Under the pieces are notes generated by a model, which searched no databases, was not told the DNA's origin, and was given only the letters and a program-made list of their open reading frames with translations. A stretch of 64,000 nt of DNA from contig NZ_AUHH01000017.1 of the NCBI RefSeq assembly GCF_000423085.1, forward strand, positions 232 through 64,231. The letters run 5' to 3'. This document shows positions 10,194 to 19,126 of this stretch, piece by piece. The stretch comes from Granulicoccus phenolivorans DSM 17626 = NBRC 107789 = JCM 15570. GTDB lineage: Bacteria > Actinomycetota > Actinomycetes > Propionibacteriales > Propionibacteriaceae. Made by a program: the position numbers and the translations under genes. Numbering within the stretch: position 1 is the first letter of the stretch; each line of letters starts with the position of its first letter.

Positions 10194-10770
10194 GGAGACC
10201 ACGATCACACAGCAGCACGAACCCGGATCGGTCTGGGTGATTTCGGGGCCGGCCGGGGTCGGCAAGGGCACGCTGGTGAACCTGCTGCGGGCCCAGTACC
10301 GGCAACTGTGGGTGTCGCTGTCGGTGACCACCCGGGCGCGCCGGCCCCGGGAGCAGGACGGCGTGCACTACCGCTTCATCTCCGAGGAGGAGTTCCTGCA
10401 TCTGCGGGACACCGACGGGCTGCTGGAATGGGCCCACGTGCACGGCTCGGCGTACTACGGGACACCGCGCCAACCCGTCCTGGACGCGGTCGCCGCCGGC
10501 CGGACGGTCATCCTCGAGATCGAGGTCCAGGGGGCCCGGCAGGTTCGGCAGACCATGCCCGAGGCCCGCTCCATCTTCATCGACCCGCCGACGTGGGAGG
10601 TCCTGGTACGCCGACTCGCCGGACGAGGCACGGAAACCCCGGAACAACAGGCCCGCCGGTTGGAGACCGCCCGCAAGGAATTGGCGATGCGTTCGGAGTT
10701 CGACTACGTGGTCGTCAACGACAATGTCGAGCGGGCCGTGGCAGAACTGGTATCCTTGCTCGGTCTGTAG
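10186..10770 (+). CDS. gmk: Guanylate kinase
   Basis: Phosphorylates GMP/dGMP to GDP/dGDP. 194 aa from GTG 10186. P-loop GPAGVGKGT at residues 21-29 (Ala in place of the more common Ser), then the GMP-binding region SVTTRARRPREQDGVHY and the lid/LID-proximal RRLAGRGTETPEQQARR. I chose the GTG overlapping the mihF stop; the longer frame upstream lies within mihF. Its end is 63 nt from rpoZ, and mihF-gmk-rpoZ-coaBC is a standard actinobacterial block. Confidence 0.94.
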   Translation: MSEETTITQQHEPGSVWVISGPAGVGKGTLVNLLRAQYRQLWVSLSVTTRARRPREQDGVHYRFISEEEFLHLRDTDGLLEWAHVHGSAYYGTPRQPVLDAVAAGRTVILEIEVQGARQVRQTMPEARSIFIDPPTWEVLVRRLAGRGTETPEQQARRLETARKELAMRSEFDYVVVNDNVERAVAELVSLLGL

Positions 10771-10833
10771 CCCGTCCCGGCCAATCCGCCGGGCACCGCG
10801 GCCCAGTTCGACCCAGAACCTGCGAAGGACGGC

Positions 10834-11190
10834 ATGACCACCAACATTCCCGAAGGCATCACCAACCCGCCGATCGACGACCTGCTCACCAAGGTCGACT
10901 CGAAGTACCGGCTGGTCCTGTTCGCCGCCAAGCGCGCGCGCCAGATCAACGCGTACTACTCGCAGTTGGGCGAGGGCCTGCTGGAGAACGTCGGCCCGCT
11001 GGTCGAGACCGGGATCCAGGAGAAGCCCCTGTCGATCGCGATGCGCGAGATCAACGCCGGTGTCCTGGAGTGCAAGGAGATCGACCCGAACGAGGAGCAG
11101 CAGCTCGCCGATACTTTCGTCGATCCGGACTTCGCGGCCGACGAGTTCGGCACTGAGGATCTGCCCGGCCCCGAGTTCCCGACCGCCTGA
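10834..11190 (+). CDS. rpoZ: RNA polymerase omega subunit
   Basis: Omega subunit, which assists assembly of the beta' subunit into RNA polymerase. 118 aa. The conserved core is visible: an N-terminal [20 protein letters not shown], then [12 protein letters not shown], and further on [13 protein letters not shown]. The N-terminal 15 residues and the acidic C-terminal ~30 residues are the extensions usual in actinobacteria. ATG 10834 follows GCGAAGGACGGC. coaBC begins 3 nt after the stop. Confidence 0.95.
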   Translation: MTTNIPEGITNPPIDDLLTKVDSKYRLVLFAAKRARQINAYYSQLGEGLLENVGPLVETGIQEKPLSIAMREINAGVLECKEIDPNEEQQLADTFVDPDFAADEFGTEDLPGPEFPTA

Positions 11191-11193
11191 TCC

Positions 11194-12414
11194 ATGGCCC
11201 GGATCGTGCTCGGCGTCGCCGGCGGCATTGCGGCGTACAAGGCCTGTGAGTTGCTGCGGCTGATGACCAAGGCCGGGCACGATGTCACGGTGGTGCCGAC
11301 CGAGTCGGCACTCAACTTCGTCGGCCGGACCACCTGGGAGGCGCTGTCGGGACATCCGGTGAAGACCCAGGTGTTCGAGGGCGCCGATGAGGTGGCGCAT
11401 GTCCGCCTGGGCCAGCAGGCCGACCTGGTCGTGATCGCCCCGGCGACCGCGGATCTGATCGCCCGCGCGGCGACCGGCCGCGCCGACGACCTGCTCACCA
11501 ACGTGCTGCTGACCGCGCACTGTCCGGTCATGCTGGCCCCGGCGATGCACACCGAGATGTGGCTGCATGCCGCCACGCAGGCGAACGTGGCGACCCTGCG
11601 CGAGCGCGGAGTCATCGTGGTCGATCCCGACGACGGCCGACTCACCGGTCCCGATTCCGGCCCCGGCCGGCTGCCGGAGGCCGCGGATCTGTTCCCGAAC
11701 GTCGCCTCGCTGCTCGAATCGGAGACTGTCGCCGCCGCGGCGACCCGCCGCGACCTGGCCGGCCGGCATGTGGTCGTCTCGGCCGGCGGCACCCGGGAAC
11801 ATCTGGATCCGGTGCGCTACCTGGGCAACTCCTCCTCCGGCCTGATGGGCCTGTCGATCGCCCGGGCCGCGGCCCTGCGCGGGGCCCGGGTGACCGTGGT
11901 CGCCGCCCACATCGAGCATCCGGTCCCGGCCGGGGCCACCGTCCGCCCCGTGGTCAGCACCGCCGATCTGGCCGAGGCGATGACCGAGCTGGCACCCGAG
12001 GCCGATGTGATCGTGATGGCCGTGGCCGCTGCCGACTTCACCCCGCGTACCGCCAGCGCCGGGAAGATCAAGAAGGAATCGGCCGACGCCGGGCTGCAGC
12101 TGGATCTGGTCCAGACCACCGATGTGCTCAAGACGCTGTCGCACCGGCGCCCGCGGGAGCAGACCATCGTCGGCTTCGCCGCCGAGACCGCCACCGGGGA
12201 CGAACTGCTGCGGCTGGGGCAGGAGAAGCTGGCGCGCAAGGGCTGCGACCTGCTGGTCATCAACGACGTCTCCGGCGGGGGCGTGTTCGGGCAGGCCGAC
12301 AACGCCATCACCATCGTCTCCCCGGATGCCGTCATCGGTTCCTGGACCGGCAGCAAGGGCGCCCTGGCCCATCGCATCCTGGACGCAGCAGGGGCAGTTG
12401 GTTCCGCGGGCTAG
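11194..12414 (+). CDS. coaBC: Bifunctional phosphopantothenoylcysteine decarboxylase/phosphopantothenate-cysteine ligase
   Basis: CoA synthesis: the CoaB half joins cysteine to 4'-phosphopantothenate and the CoaC half decarboxylates the product. 406 aa, the normal fused length. N-terminal flavoprotein domain GVAGGIAAYKACELLR with the substrate-binding motif PAMHTEMW near residues 115-122 (the family usually has PxMNxxMW; here His replaces Asn). The CoaB domain starts near residue 190 at VVSAGGTREHLDPVRYLGN and contains AAADFTP and KIKKES. Start ATG 11194 lies 3 nt after rpoZ. Confidence 0.94.
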   Translation: MARIVLGVAGGIAAYKACELLRLMTKAGHDVTVVPTESALNFVGRTTWEALSGHPVKTQVFEGADEVAHVRLGQQADLVVIAPATADLIARAATGRADDLLTNVLLTAHCPVMLAPAMHTEMWLHAATQANVATLRERGVIVVDPDDGRLTGPDSGPGRLPEAADLFPNVASLLESETVAAAATRRDLAGRHVVVSAGGTREHLDPVRYLGNSSSGLMGLSIARAAALRGARVTVVAAHIEHPVPAGATVRPVVSTADLAEAMTELAPEADVIVMAVAAADFTPRTASAGKIKKESADAGLQLDLVQTTDVLKTLSHRRPREQTIVGFAAETATGDELLRLGQEKLARKGCDLLVINDVSGGGVFGQADNAITIVSPDAVIGSWTGSKGALAHRILDAAGAVGSAG

Positions 12415-12429
12415 GGTGTGGTGACACCC
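12414..12429 (+). terminator. Small hairpin between coaBC and metK
   Basis: A perfect 6-bp stem GGGTGT/ACACCC with a 4-nt loop starts on the last base of the coaBC stop codon. It is followed by a C-run and CTTTGC rather than a U-tract, so it may be a weak or partial terminator separating coaBC from metK. Confidence 0.35.
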
Positions 12430-12481
12430 ACCCCCCTTTGCGATACTCGCGATTCGGGTGTGTGCAGGGAAGGTTGTGCGC

Positions 12482-13675
12482 ATGTCGAAGCGTTTGTTCT
12501 CCTCGGAGTCGGTGACCGAGGGTCACCCGGACAAGATCGCCGATCAGATCAGCGACTCGATTCTCGATGAGTTGCTGCGGCAGGATCCCTCGTCCCGGGT
12601 GGCCGTGGAGACGATGCTGACCACCGGGCTGGTCATGGTGACCGGTGAGGTCACCACCGAGGCGTACGCCGACATCAACCAGATCGTTCGCGACACGGTG
12701 ATCCGGATCGGCTACGACTCCTCGCACAAGGGATTCGACGGCTACTCCTGTGGGGTGCAGGTCTCCCTGAACGGCCAGTCCGCCGACATCGCCCAGGGCG
12801 TCGACACCGCCTGGGAGAAGCGGCTGGAAGCCTCCGCCGACTCCTACGACCTGCAGGGCGCCGGGGACCAGGGCCTGATGTTCGGGTACGCCTGCACCGA
12901 GACGCCGTCGCTGATGCCGCTGCCGATCGATCTGGCCCACCGGCTCGCCGAGCGGCTCACCGAAGCCCGTAAGTCCGGCGACATGCCCTACCTGCGCCCC
13001 GACGGGAAGACCCAGGTCACCGTGGAGTACGAGGACAACAAGCCGGTCCGGCTGGACACCGTCGTGGTGTCCTGCCAGCACGCCCCCGACGTCGATCTGG
13101 ACAATCTGCTCGGGCCGGACGTGACCGAGCAGGTGATTGCTCCGGTGCTGGCCGCCTACGACCTGGCCCATGACGATTACCGCAGCTTCGTGAATCCGAC
13201 CGGCAAGTTCGTCATCGGTGGTCCGATGGGTGACGCCGGGCTGACCGGACGCAAGATCATCGTCGACACCTACGGCGGGATGGCTCGCCACGGTGGTGGC
13301 TGCTTCTCCGGCAAGGACCCCTCGAAGGTCGACCGGTCCGCATCCTATGCGATGCGCTGGGTCGCCAAGAACGTGGTCGCCGCCGGGCTGGCGCAGCGCT
13401 GTGAGGTGCAGGTGGCGTACGCGATCGGACGCGCGCACCCGGTCGGTTTCTATCTGGACACCTTCGGCACCTCGGCGGTCCCGGAGGAGCAGATCGAGGC
13501 GGCGGTGCTGGCCACCTTCGACCTGCGCCCGGCTGCGATCATCGATGCCCTCGACCTGAAGCGCCCGGTCTATACCAGGACCGCCGCGTACGGGCACTTC
13601 GGTCGGGAACTTCCCGAGTTCACCTGGGAACGGACCGATCGGGCCGACGCGCTCGCCCGCGCCGTGCGTGGCTGA
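12482..13675 (+). CDS. metK: S-adenosylmethionine synthetase
   Basis: Makes SAM from methionine and ATP. 397 aa. Signature [17 protein letters not shown] near the N-terminus, [12 protein letters not shown] near residues 115-126, and the glycine-rich [16 protein letters not shown] in the last third. ATG 12482 was chosen over an upstream in-frame ATG (12458) because it has AGGGAAGG about 9 nt upstream and the family starts with [10 protein letters not shown]. No SAM riboswitch is recognisable in the 67 nt upstream. It sits with metH (21615) in the same window, but not in one operon. Confidence 0.97.
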   Translation: MSKRLFSSESVTEGHPDKIADQISDSILDELLRQDPSSRVAVETMLTTGLVMVTGEVTTEAYADINQIVRDTVIRIGYDSSHKGFDGYSCGVQVSLNGQSADIAQGVDTAWEKRLEASADSYDLQGAGDQGLMFGYACTETPSLMPLPIDLAHRLAERLTEARKSGDMPYLRPDGKTQVTVEYEDNKPVRLDTVVVSCQHAPDVDLDNLLGPDVTEQVIAPVLAAYDLAHDDYRSFVNPTGKFVIGGPMGDAGLTGRKIIVDTYGGMARHGGGCFSGKDPSKVDRSASYAMRWVAKNVVAAGLAQRCEVQVAYAIGRAHPVGFYLDTFGTSAVPEEQIEAAVLATFDLRPAAIIDALDLKRPVYTRTAAYGHFGRELPEFTWERTDRADALARAVRG

Positions 13676-13709
13676 CCGGTTCGTCGGGGTTGACCGACCG
13701 ATCGCCGGA

Positions 13710-13725
13710 CCGACAGAAGTGTCGG
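13710..13725 (+). terminator. Hairpin downstream of metK
   Basis: Perfect 6-bp stem CCGACA/TGTCGG closing a GAAG tetraloop, 35 nt after the metK stop and just before the priA -10 box. There is no U-tract. It could be an actinobacterial-type terminator for metK or an element of the priA promoter. Confidence 0.4.
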
Positions 13726-13735
13726 TGGGCTCGCC

Positions 13736-13741
13736 TAGCAT
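13736..13741 (+). promoter_or_regulatory. -10 box of leaderless priA promoter
   Basis: TAGCAT ends 6 nt before the GTG start of priA, and there is no purine-rich ribosome binding site between them. This spacing predicts transcription starting at or next to the start codon. Confidence 0.5.
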
Positions 13742-13747
13742 CACGGT

Positions 13748-15760
13748 GTGACTGACTCCCTGCTGACCCTCGCGCCCCGGGAAGCGCCGGAGGTCGAGGT
13801 GGCCCGGGTGTGCGTGGACATGCCGCTGCCCCACCTGGACCGGCTGTTCGACTACGTCGTGCCCGCGGAGCTCGGCGAGAGCGCGCAGCCGGGCGTCCGG
13901 GTCCGGGTCCGGTTCGCCGGCCGGCTGCGGGATGGCTTCGTGATCGAGCGGACGCAACTGGCGCCGGACCCGAGTCGGCCGCTGGCACCGCTGGAGAAGG
14001 TCGTGTCCCCCGAACCGGTGCTGACCGCCGAGGTCGCACGGACACTGCGCCGGGTCGCCGATCATTTCGCCGGCTCGCTGTGCGACCTCACCCGACTCGC
14101 CGTGCCACCCCGGCATGCCGCGACCGAGAAGGCGAAACCACCCGAACGCCCGCCGATCGACCCGGCGCTGGCCGAGGCCGCACCGAACCCGTGGACCGAC
14201 TACCCGGCGGGGGAGTCGTTCCTGCAGGCCCTGCGCGCCGGCCGGTCGCCCCGCGCGCTGTGGCAGGTGGCCCCGGCCGCCGCTCGGGTCGGGGACTGGC
14301 CGCTCGGCCTCGCCCAGGCGGCCGCCGCGACCGCGGCCTCGGGTCGCGGCTGCGTCATCGTGGTCCCCGACACCCGGGATCTGGCCCGGCTGGAGGCGGC
14401 GTGCGAGCAGGTGCTGGGCCGCCACGCGTTCGTGACGCTGCACGCCGACACCGGCCCGGCGGCCCGGTATCGCGCCTTTCTGGCCGCCCTGCGCGGTCAG
14501 GTCAAGGTGGTGATCGGGACCCGGGCCGCGGCGTACGCCCCGGTGCCGGACCCGGGTCTGCTGATCTGTTTCGACGACGGGGACGACCTGCACCAGGAGC
14601 CGCGGGCGCCCTATCCCCATGTCCGCGAGGTGCTCGCCCTGCGGGCCGCCGAATCCGGGGCGGGCCTGCTGCTGGCCGGGTTCGCTCGCTCGTGTGAGGC
14701 CGAGCATCTGGTCCGCACGCACTGGCTGACCCCGATCGAATTGCCGGCCCGGGAACAGCGCCGGCACGCGCCGGGAGTCCGGATCGCGGCGGCGACCGAC
14801 TTCGAGCTGGAACGCGATCCGCTGGCCCGCGCGGTCCGGGTGCCGCATGAGGCGTTCGAGGCGATCCGGGCCGGGCTGGCTGCCGGTCCGGTGCTGATCC
14901 AGGTGCCCCGGACCGGCTATGTGGTGACGGTGAGCTGCGTGGAGTGTGCCGCGGCGGTGCGCTGCACGAACTGCGGGGGACCGGTCGGCGCGACCCGAGA
15001 CGGCGCCGCCTGCCGCTGGTGCGCCACCCCGGTGACCGACTGGGTCTGTCCCGAGTGCGGGGCCGACCATTGGCGGGCCCCGGTGATCGGGGCGGAGCGG
15101 ACCGCCGAGGAGTTCGGCCGGGCCTTCCCGAACACCGCGATCGTGCAGTCCCACGGCGAGCACATTCTGGCCGAGGTGGACGACCGGCCGGCGCTGGTCA
15201 TCGCGACCCCTGGAGCCGAGCCGGTCGCCGCGGGTGGGTACGCCGCCGCGATCCTGCTGGACACCCCGCTGCTGCTCGGCCGGGCCGACCTGCGCGCGGC
15301 CGAGGAGGCCCTGCGGCGCTGGCTGAACCTGACCGCGCTGGTCCGGCCGGGCGCCGACGGGGGGACGGTGCTGGCGGTCGGGCCGACCTCCTCGCGGGCC
15401 CTGCAGGCCTTGGTGCGCTGTGATCCGGCCGGCTTCGCCGCCCGCGAACTCGCCGAACGCTTCGAGGCGCATCTGCCGCCGGCGGTGAAACTGGTCAGCG
15501 TCGAGGGTGGCGCCGAGGCGGTCGATGCCTTCGCCGAGCACCTGGAACTGCCCCCGGTCAGTGAGGTGCTCGGTCCGCTGGTACGCCCGGGCACCGGGGC
15601 CGCCGAGGCGACCGAACCGCTGGCGCAACTGATCCTGCGGGCGCCGCTGCACGACGGAGCGGCCCTGGTGCACGGGGTGCGTGCGGTGGTGTCGGTGCGC
15701 TCGGCCCGCAAGGAACCGGGGGCGCTGCGGGTCCGGGTGAATCCGGAACTGGTGCTCTAG
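13748..15760 (+). CDS. priA: Primosomal protein PriA (probable replication restart factor, helicase motifs degenerate)
   Basis: PriA-family protein of 670 aa. The N-terminal 3'-DNA-binding domain is present (DMPLPHLDRLFDYVVP). The zinc-binding region has eight cysteines in pairs between residues about 398 and 438, including CVECAAAVRCTNC and CRWCATPVTDWVCPEC. The helicase core looks inactive: I see no GxGKT/S Walker A, and the usual DEEH is replaced by FDDGDD. This agrees with published views that actinobacterial PriA has lost helicase motifs. It is leaderless (-10 TAGCAT, GTG at 13748). It lies between metK and fmt, a conserved actinobacterial position. Confidence 0.88.
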   Translation: MTDSLLTLAPREAPEVEVARVCVDMPLPHLDRLFDYVVPAELGESAQPGVRVRVRFAGRLRDGFVIERTQLAPDPSRPLAPLEKVVSPEPVLTAEVARTLRRVADHFAGSLCDLTRLAVPPRHAATEKAKPPERPPIDPALAEAAPNPWTDYPAGESFLQALRAGRSPRALWQVAPAAARVGDWPLGLAQAAAATAASGRGCVIVVPDTRDLARLEAACEQVLGRHAFVTLHADTGPAARYRAFLAALRGQVKVVIGTRAAAYAPVPDPGLLICFDDGDDLHQEPRAPYPHVREVLALRAAESGAGLLLAGFARSCEAEHLVRTHWLTPIELPAREQRRHAPGVRIAAATDFELERDPLARAVRVPHEAFEAIRAGLAAGPVLIQVPRTGYVVTVSCVECAAAVRCTNCGGPVGATRDGAACRWCATPVTDWVCPECGADHWRAPVIGAERTAEEFGRAFPNTAIVQSHGEHILAEVDDRPALVIATPGAEPVAAGGYAAAILLDTPLLLGRADLRAAEEALRRWLNLTALVRPGADGGTVLAVGPTSSRALQALVRCDPAGFAARELAERFEAHLPPAVKLVSVEGGAEAVDAFAEHLELPPVSEVLGPLVRPGTGAAEATEPLAQLILRAPLHDGAALVHGVRAVVSVRSARKEPGALRVRVNPELVL

Positions 15761-15775
15761 GTCAGAGCGGTTCCG

Positions 15776-15781
15776 TAGGAT
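15776..15781 (+). promoter_or_regulatory. -10 box of leaderless fmt promoter
   Basis: TAGGAT, 6 nt before the GTG start of fmt. It gives fmt-rsmB their own promoter although priA ends only 27 nt upstream. Confidence 0.5.
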
Positions 15782-15787
15782 CGATGG

Positions 15788-16714
15788 GTGCGTGTTGTCT
15801 TTGCCGGTACCCCCGATGTCGCCGTCGCCTCCCTCGACGCCCTGCTCGCCTCCGACCACGAGGTGGTGGGCGTACTGACCCGACCCGATGCGCCGGTCGG
15901 GCGGTCCAAGAAGCCGGTGCCCAGCCCCGTCGCGGCCCGGGCGATGGACGCCGGCGTGCCGGTGTTCCGCCCGCAGCGTCCGCGGGATGAGGAGTTCATC
16001 GCGCAGTTGACCGAGCTGGCGCCGGATTGTTGCCCGGTGGTGGCGTACGGGAATCTGATCCCGCAGCGGGTGCTCGACATTCCGCGGCTGGGCTGGGCCA
16101 ACCTGCACTTCTCCCTGCTGCCGCGCTGGCGCGGGGCGGCGCCGGTACAACGGGCGATCATGGCCGGAGACACCGAGACCGGCGCCTGCGTGTTCCGGCT
16201 GGTGCCCGAACTGGACGCCGGCGACGTGTACGCCGAACTGCGCGAACCGATCGGCCCCCTGGACACCGCCGAGGACCTGCTCGCCCGACTGGCGGGGTCC
16301 GGCTCCCGGCTGCTGGTCGAGGTGATGGACCAGTTGGCCGCCGGCACCGCCGTCGCGACCCCGCAGCCCACCGAAGGGGTCACGCACGCCGCGAAGCTGA
16401 CCGTCGCCGACGCCGAGATCGACTGGACCCGGCCGGCGGAGGAGATCGACCGGCAGATTCGCGGGTGCCATCCGGCCCCGGGGGCCTGGTCGACGTTCCG
16501 CGGGGACCGGTACAAGGTGCTGCGGGCCCATCCGGTGCCCGGCGACACGATCGAACCCGGTGTGCTGATGGCGACCAAGAAGTACCTGCAGGTCGGCACC
16601 GGGACCCGACCGTTGGAGCTGGACCTGGTGCAGCCGCACGGCCGCAAGGCGATGGCGGCCGCCGACTGGGCGCGCGGGGCCGCCCTGGCGCACGGGGAAC
16701 GGTTGGGCGCGTGA
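15788..16714 (+). CDS. fmt: Methionyl-tRNA formyltransferase
   Basis: Formylates initiator Met-tRNA using 10-formyl-THF. 308 aa, the normal length. The formyltransferase domain shows VVFAGTPDVAVASLDALL at the N-terminus, the active-site region NLHFSLLPRWRGAAPVQ near residues 106-122 (Asn and His of the catalytic triad) and the Asp in LDAGDVY. The C-terminal OB-fold domain begins near residue 205. Start is GTG 15788; the stop overlaps the rsmB GTG (GTGA), so the two are coupled. Confidence 0.95.
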   Translation: MRVVFAGTPDVAVASLDALLASDHEVVGVLTRPDAPVGRSKKPVPSPVAARAMDAGVPVFRPQRPRDEEFIAQLTELAPDCCPVVAYGNLIPQRVLDIPRLGWANLHFSLLPRWRGAAPVQRAIMAGDTETGACVFRLVPELDAGDVYAELREPIGPLDTAEDLLARLAGSGSRLLVEVMDQLAAGTAVATPQPTEGVTHAAKLTVADAEIDWTRPAEEIDRQIRGCHPAPGAWSTFRGDRYKVLRAHPVPGDTIEPGVLMATKKYLQVGTGTRPLELDLVQPHGRKAMAAADWARGAALAHGERLGA

Positions 16715-18081
16715 GCCCGGCCGCACGTCGGCCCGCCCCGCGTCGTCGGCCGAAGCGCCGGATCGATGCGCCGCGCCGCGCCGCGTACGACGCGCTGCGC
16801 CAGGTCACCGGCAACGACGCGTACGCCAACCTGGTCGGCCCGGAACTGCTCGGGCAACGGCACATCACCGGCCGTGACGCCGCCTTCGCCACCGAACTGC
16901 TGAACGGAACCTGCCGACTCCAGGGCACCTACGACCTGATCATTGCCGCGGCCTCCGGACGCAAACTCGGCGACCTGCAGGCGAATGTGCTCGACGTGCT
17001 GCGGCTGGGCTGTCACCAGCTGCTGTCGATGCGGGTCCCGACCCATGCCGCGGTCGCGGCCAGTGTCGACCTGGCCGCGGTCGCGATCGGGGAGCGGGTG
17101 ACCGGCCTGGTCAACGCGATCCTGCGCCGGGTGGGGGAGCACTCGATGGATGAGTGGCTGGATCGGCTCACCGCCGGCCTGGACGAGGCGTTGGCGCGCG
17201 CGATCCGCTCGCACCATCCACGCTGGATCGTCGACGAGTACGCCCGGCTGCTCCCGGCCGACGAACTCGACGCCGCGCTGGCGGCGAACAACATCGCGCC
17301 GCGGACCTGTCTGGCGATCCGGCCGGGCCTGTCCACCGTCGCCGAACTCGTCGACGCCGGCGCCGAGGCCCACCCGCGCGTGCCTACCGCGGCGTACTGG
17401 CCGGGGAACCCGGGGGACCTGGCCGCAGTCCGCGACGGTCGGGCGGGAGTCCAGGATCCGGGGTCCCAACTGGCTGCGTTGGCGGTGGTCGAACCCGATG
17501 CGCCCGAGGGTCCCTGGCTGGATCTGTGCGCGGGGCCCGGCGGCAAGTCGGCGCTGCTGGCCGGGTTGGCCCGGGAACAGGGCACCTGGCTGCTGGCCAG
17601 TGAGTTGCAGCCGCATCGGGCCGCGCTGGTCGCCCAGGCCCTGCGCGCCTACCCCGAACCCCATCGGCCGCAGGTGATCGCCGCCGACGGGACCCGACCC
17701 GCCGTGGCGCCGGGCAGCTTCGCGCGGGTGCTGGCCGATGTCCCGTGCACCGGGCTGGGCGCCCTGCGGCGGCGGCCGGAGTCGCGCTGGCGGCGTACGC
17801 CCCAGGATCTGGCCGCGTTGGTGCCGCTGCAGCGGGCCCTGCTGCGGGCGGCGCTGGATGCCGCCGCGCCCGGTGGGGTGGTGGCGTACGTGACCTGTTC
17901 GCCGGTGGCCGCCGAAACCACCGAGGTGGTCGAGCACGTGCTGGCCGAACGCCCCGAGGTCACCCGGATCGCGCCGGATCATCAGCTGTGGCCGCACCGC
18001 GACGGGACCGACGCCATGTTCCGGGCGCTGCTGCGGGTCCCGGCCGACCCCGCCGGTCAGGAACCGAACCGACGTCGATAG
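16711..18081 (+). CDS. rsmB: 16S rRNA (cytosine-967-C5)-methyltransferase RsmB
   Basis: SAM-dependent m5C methyltransferase acting on 16S rRNA. 456 aa. After an Arg/Pro-rich start come a NusB-like RNA-binding domain (about residues 20-150, RRAAYDALRQV...GLVNAILRRV) and the Rossmann methyltransferase domain with LDLCAGPGGKSALLAG near residue 270. The two catalytic cysteines are in DVPCTGLG and VTCSPV. Start is GTG 16711, overlapping the fmt stop by 4 nt. Its 3' end overlaps the convergent gene at 18057-19001 by 25 nt. Confidence 0.94.
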   Translation: MSPAARRPAPRRRPKRRIDAPRRAAYDALRQVTGNDAYANLVGPELLGQRHITGRDAAFATELLNGTCRLQGTYDLIIAAASGRKLGDLQANVLDVLRLGCHQLLSMRVPTHAAVAASVDLAAVAIGERVTGLVNAILRRVGEHSMDEWLDRLTAGLDEALARAIRSHHPRWIVDEYARLLPADELDAALAANNIAPRTCLAIRPGLSTVAELVDAGAEAHPRVPTAAYWPGNPGDLAAVRDGRAGVQDPGSQLAALAVVEPDAPEGPWLDLCAGPGGKSALLAGLAREQGTWLLASELQPHRAALVAQALRAYPEPHRPQVIAADGTRPAVAPGSFARVLADVPCTGLGALRRRPESRWRRTPQDLAALVPLQRALLRAALDAAAPGGVVAYVTCSPVAAETTEVVEHVLAERPEVTRIAPDHQLWPHRDGTDAMFRALLRVPADPAGQEPNRRR

Positions 18082-19001
18082 GAGGTCGGCGTGGTCGCAT
18101 AGGCGGCGACGAAGTTCTGCCGAAAGGTGACCGCGGAGGCAAACCCGCACGCCGCGGCGATCCGGGTAATGCTCCATTCGGTGGTCTCCAACAGGCGGCG
18201 GGCATCATCGAGCCGGCGCGCCAGCAGCCACTTTGCCGGACTGGTCCCGGCGGTCTCGCGGAAGCGGCGACTGAAGTTGCGCGTGCTCATATGGGCATGT
18301 GCGGCCAGTTCGGCCACCCCGAGCGGTTCGTCCAGGTGCGCCAGCGCCCAGGTCATCGCGTCGGCGATCGGTCCGGTGCCGTGGTCGGCCGGCAGCGGCC
18401 GCTCGATGTACTGGGCCTGGCTGCCCTCGCGGTGCGGCGCGATGACCAGATGTCGGGCGACAGTGGCGGCAGCCTCGGCCCCGAGCCGGGTCCGCACGAG
18501 GTGCAGGCAGGCATCCAGTGCCGACGCGGTCCCGGCGGAGGTGAGGACGTCCCCGTGGTCCAGGTAGAGCGCCGCCGGTTCGACGGTGACCTCGGGGTGG
18601 GCCCGCGCGAGGGCCGCGGCGCCTGCCCAGTGCGTCACCGCGGTCCGGCCGTCCAGGATCCCGCTGGCGGCCACCGGGACCGCCCCGAGACACAACCCGG
18701 CCACCGCCGTTCCCCGTTCATGCGCGGTCCGCACCAGGTCGGCCAGGGTGTCGGGCACCGGTGGAAACTCCGCCGGCCAGGACGGCAGCACCAGCAGGTC
18801 GGCCGTCGCCGCCGCGGCCGGTCCGGCAATGTCGGCGAGGAGGATTCCATCCGCTGTCCGCACCGGTGCTCCGTCGGCACTGAACACGACCATGCTCCAG
18901 TCCTCGGCCAGTCCCTGGCGGATTACCTCGCCGAAGACGACCAGGGGAGCCGCCAGATGGAACATCGTGATGCCGTCGAAGGCGTGGATGGCGATCTTCA
19001 T
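18057..19001 (-). CDS. GlxA/AraC-family transcriptional regulator with DJ-1/PfpI domain
   Basis: About 314 aa. Residues 1-180 form a class I glutamine-amidotransferase-like (DJ-1/PfpI) domain with the nucleophile-elbow pattern AGLCLGAVPVA. Residues about 215-310 form two AraC helix-turn-helix motifs (LGVAELAAHAHMSTRNFSRR and ITRIAAACGFASAVTFRQNF). Family members sense small molecules through the first domain. The start MKIAIHAF (19001) matches family N-termini; an ATG at 19040 would be too long. Divergent from the isochorismatase-like gene, its likely target. Its 3' end overlaps rsmB by 25 nt. Confidence 0.85.
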   Translation of the reverse strand: MKIAIHAFDGITMFHLAAPLVVFGEVIRQGLAEDWSMVVFSADGAPVRTADGILLADIAGPAAAATADLLVLPSWPAEFPPVPDTLADLVRTAHERGTAVAGLCLGAVPVAASGILDGRTAVTHWAGAAALARAHPEVTVEPAALYLDHGDVLTSAGTASALDACLHLVRTRLGAEAAATVARHLVIAPHREGSQAQYIERPLPADHGTGPIADAMTWALAHLDEPLGVAELAAHAHMSTRNFSRRFRETAGTSPAKWLLARRLDDARRLLETTEWSITRIAAACGFASAVTFRQNFVAAYATTPTSYRRRFGS

Positions 19002-19081
19002 GGTTGGCCCGATTCCATCGAAAGTATGCTCCTGCGCCACTCACGGTACGCCGTGAACCGGGCGAGAGTTGAGGCACGCTC

Positions 19082-19111
19082 ATCGAATGCCAACAAATCG
19101 AATGCCAACAA
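19082..19111 (+). repeat. Perfect 15-bp tandem repeat, candidate operator
   Basis: ATCGAATGCCAACAA occurs twice head-to-tail without a mismatch, directly before the ribosome binding site GAGGAGAA of the isochorismatase-like gene. A related sequence (CCATCGAAAGTATGC) lies at about 19015-19029, near the divergent regulator start. AraC-family dimers bind direct repeats, so this fits an operator of the neighbouring GlxA-like regulator; that link is inference. Confidence 0.5.
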
Positions 19112-19126
19112 GAGGAGAACCTGACC

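Noticed and set aside
12415-12481. SAM riboswitch before metK
   Set aside because: Only 67 nt with one small hairpin; none of the conserved SAM riboswitch helices can be made.
12332-16726. Very long stop-free frame on the minus strand (over 1400 codons)
   Set aside because: It is antisense to metK, priA and fmt, low-complexity and rich in Arg/Gly/Gln/His; such shadow frames are expected at this GC content. The same applies to 5520-7604 and 39223-41469 on the minus strand.
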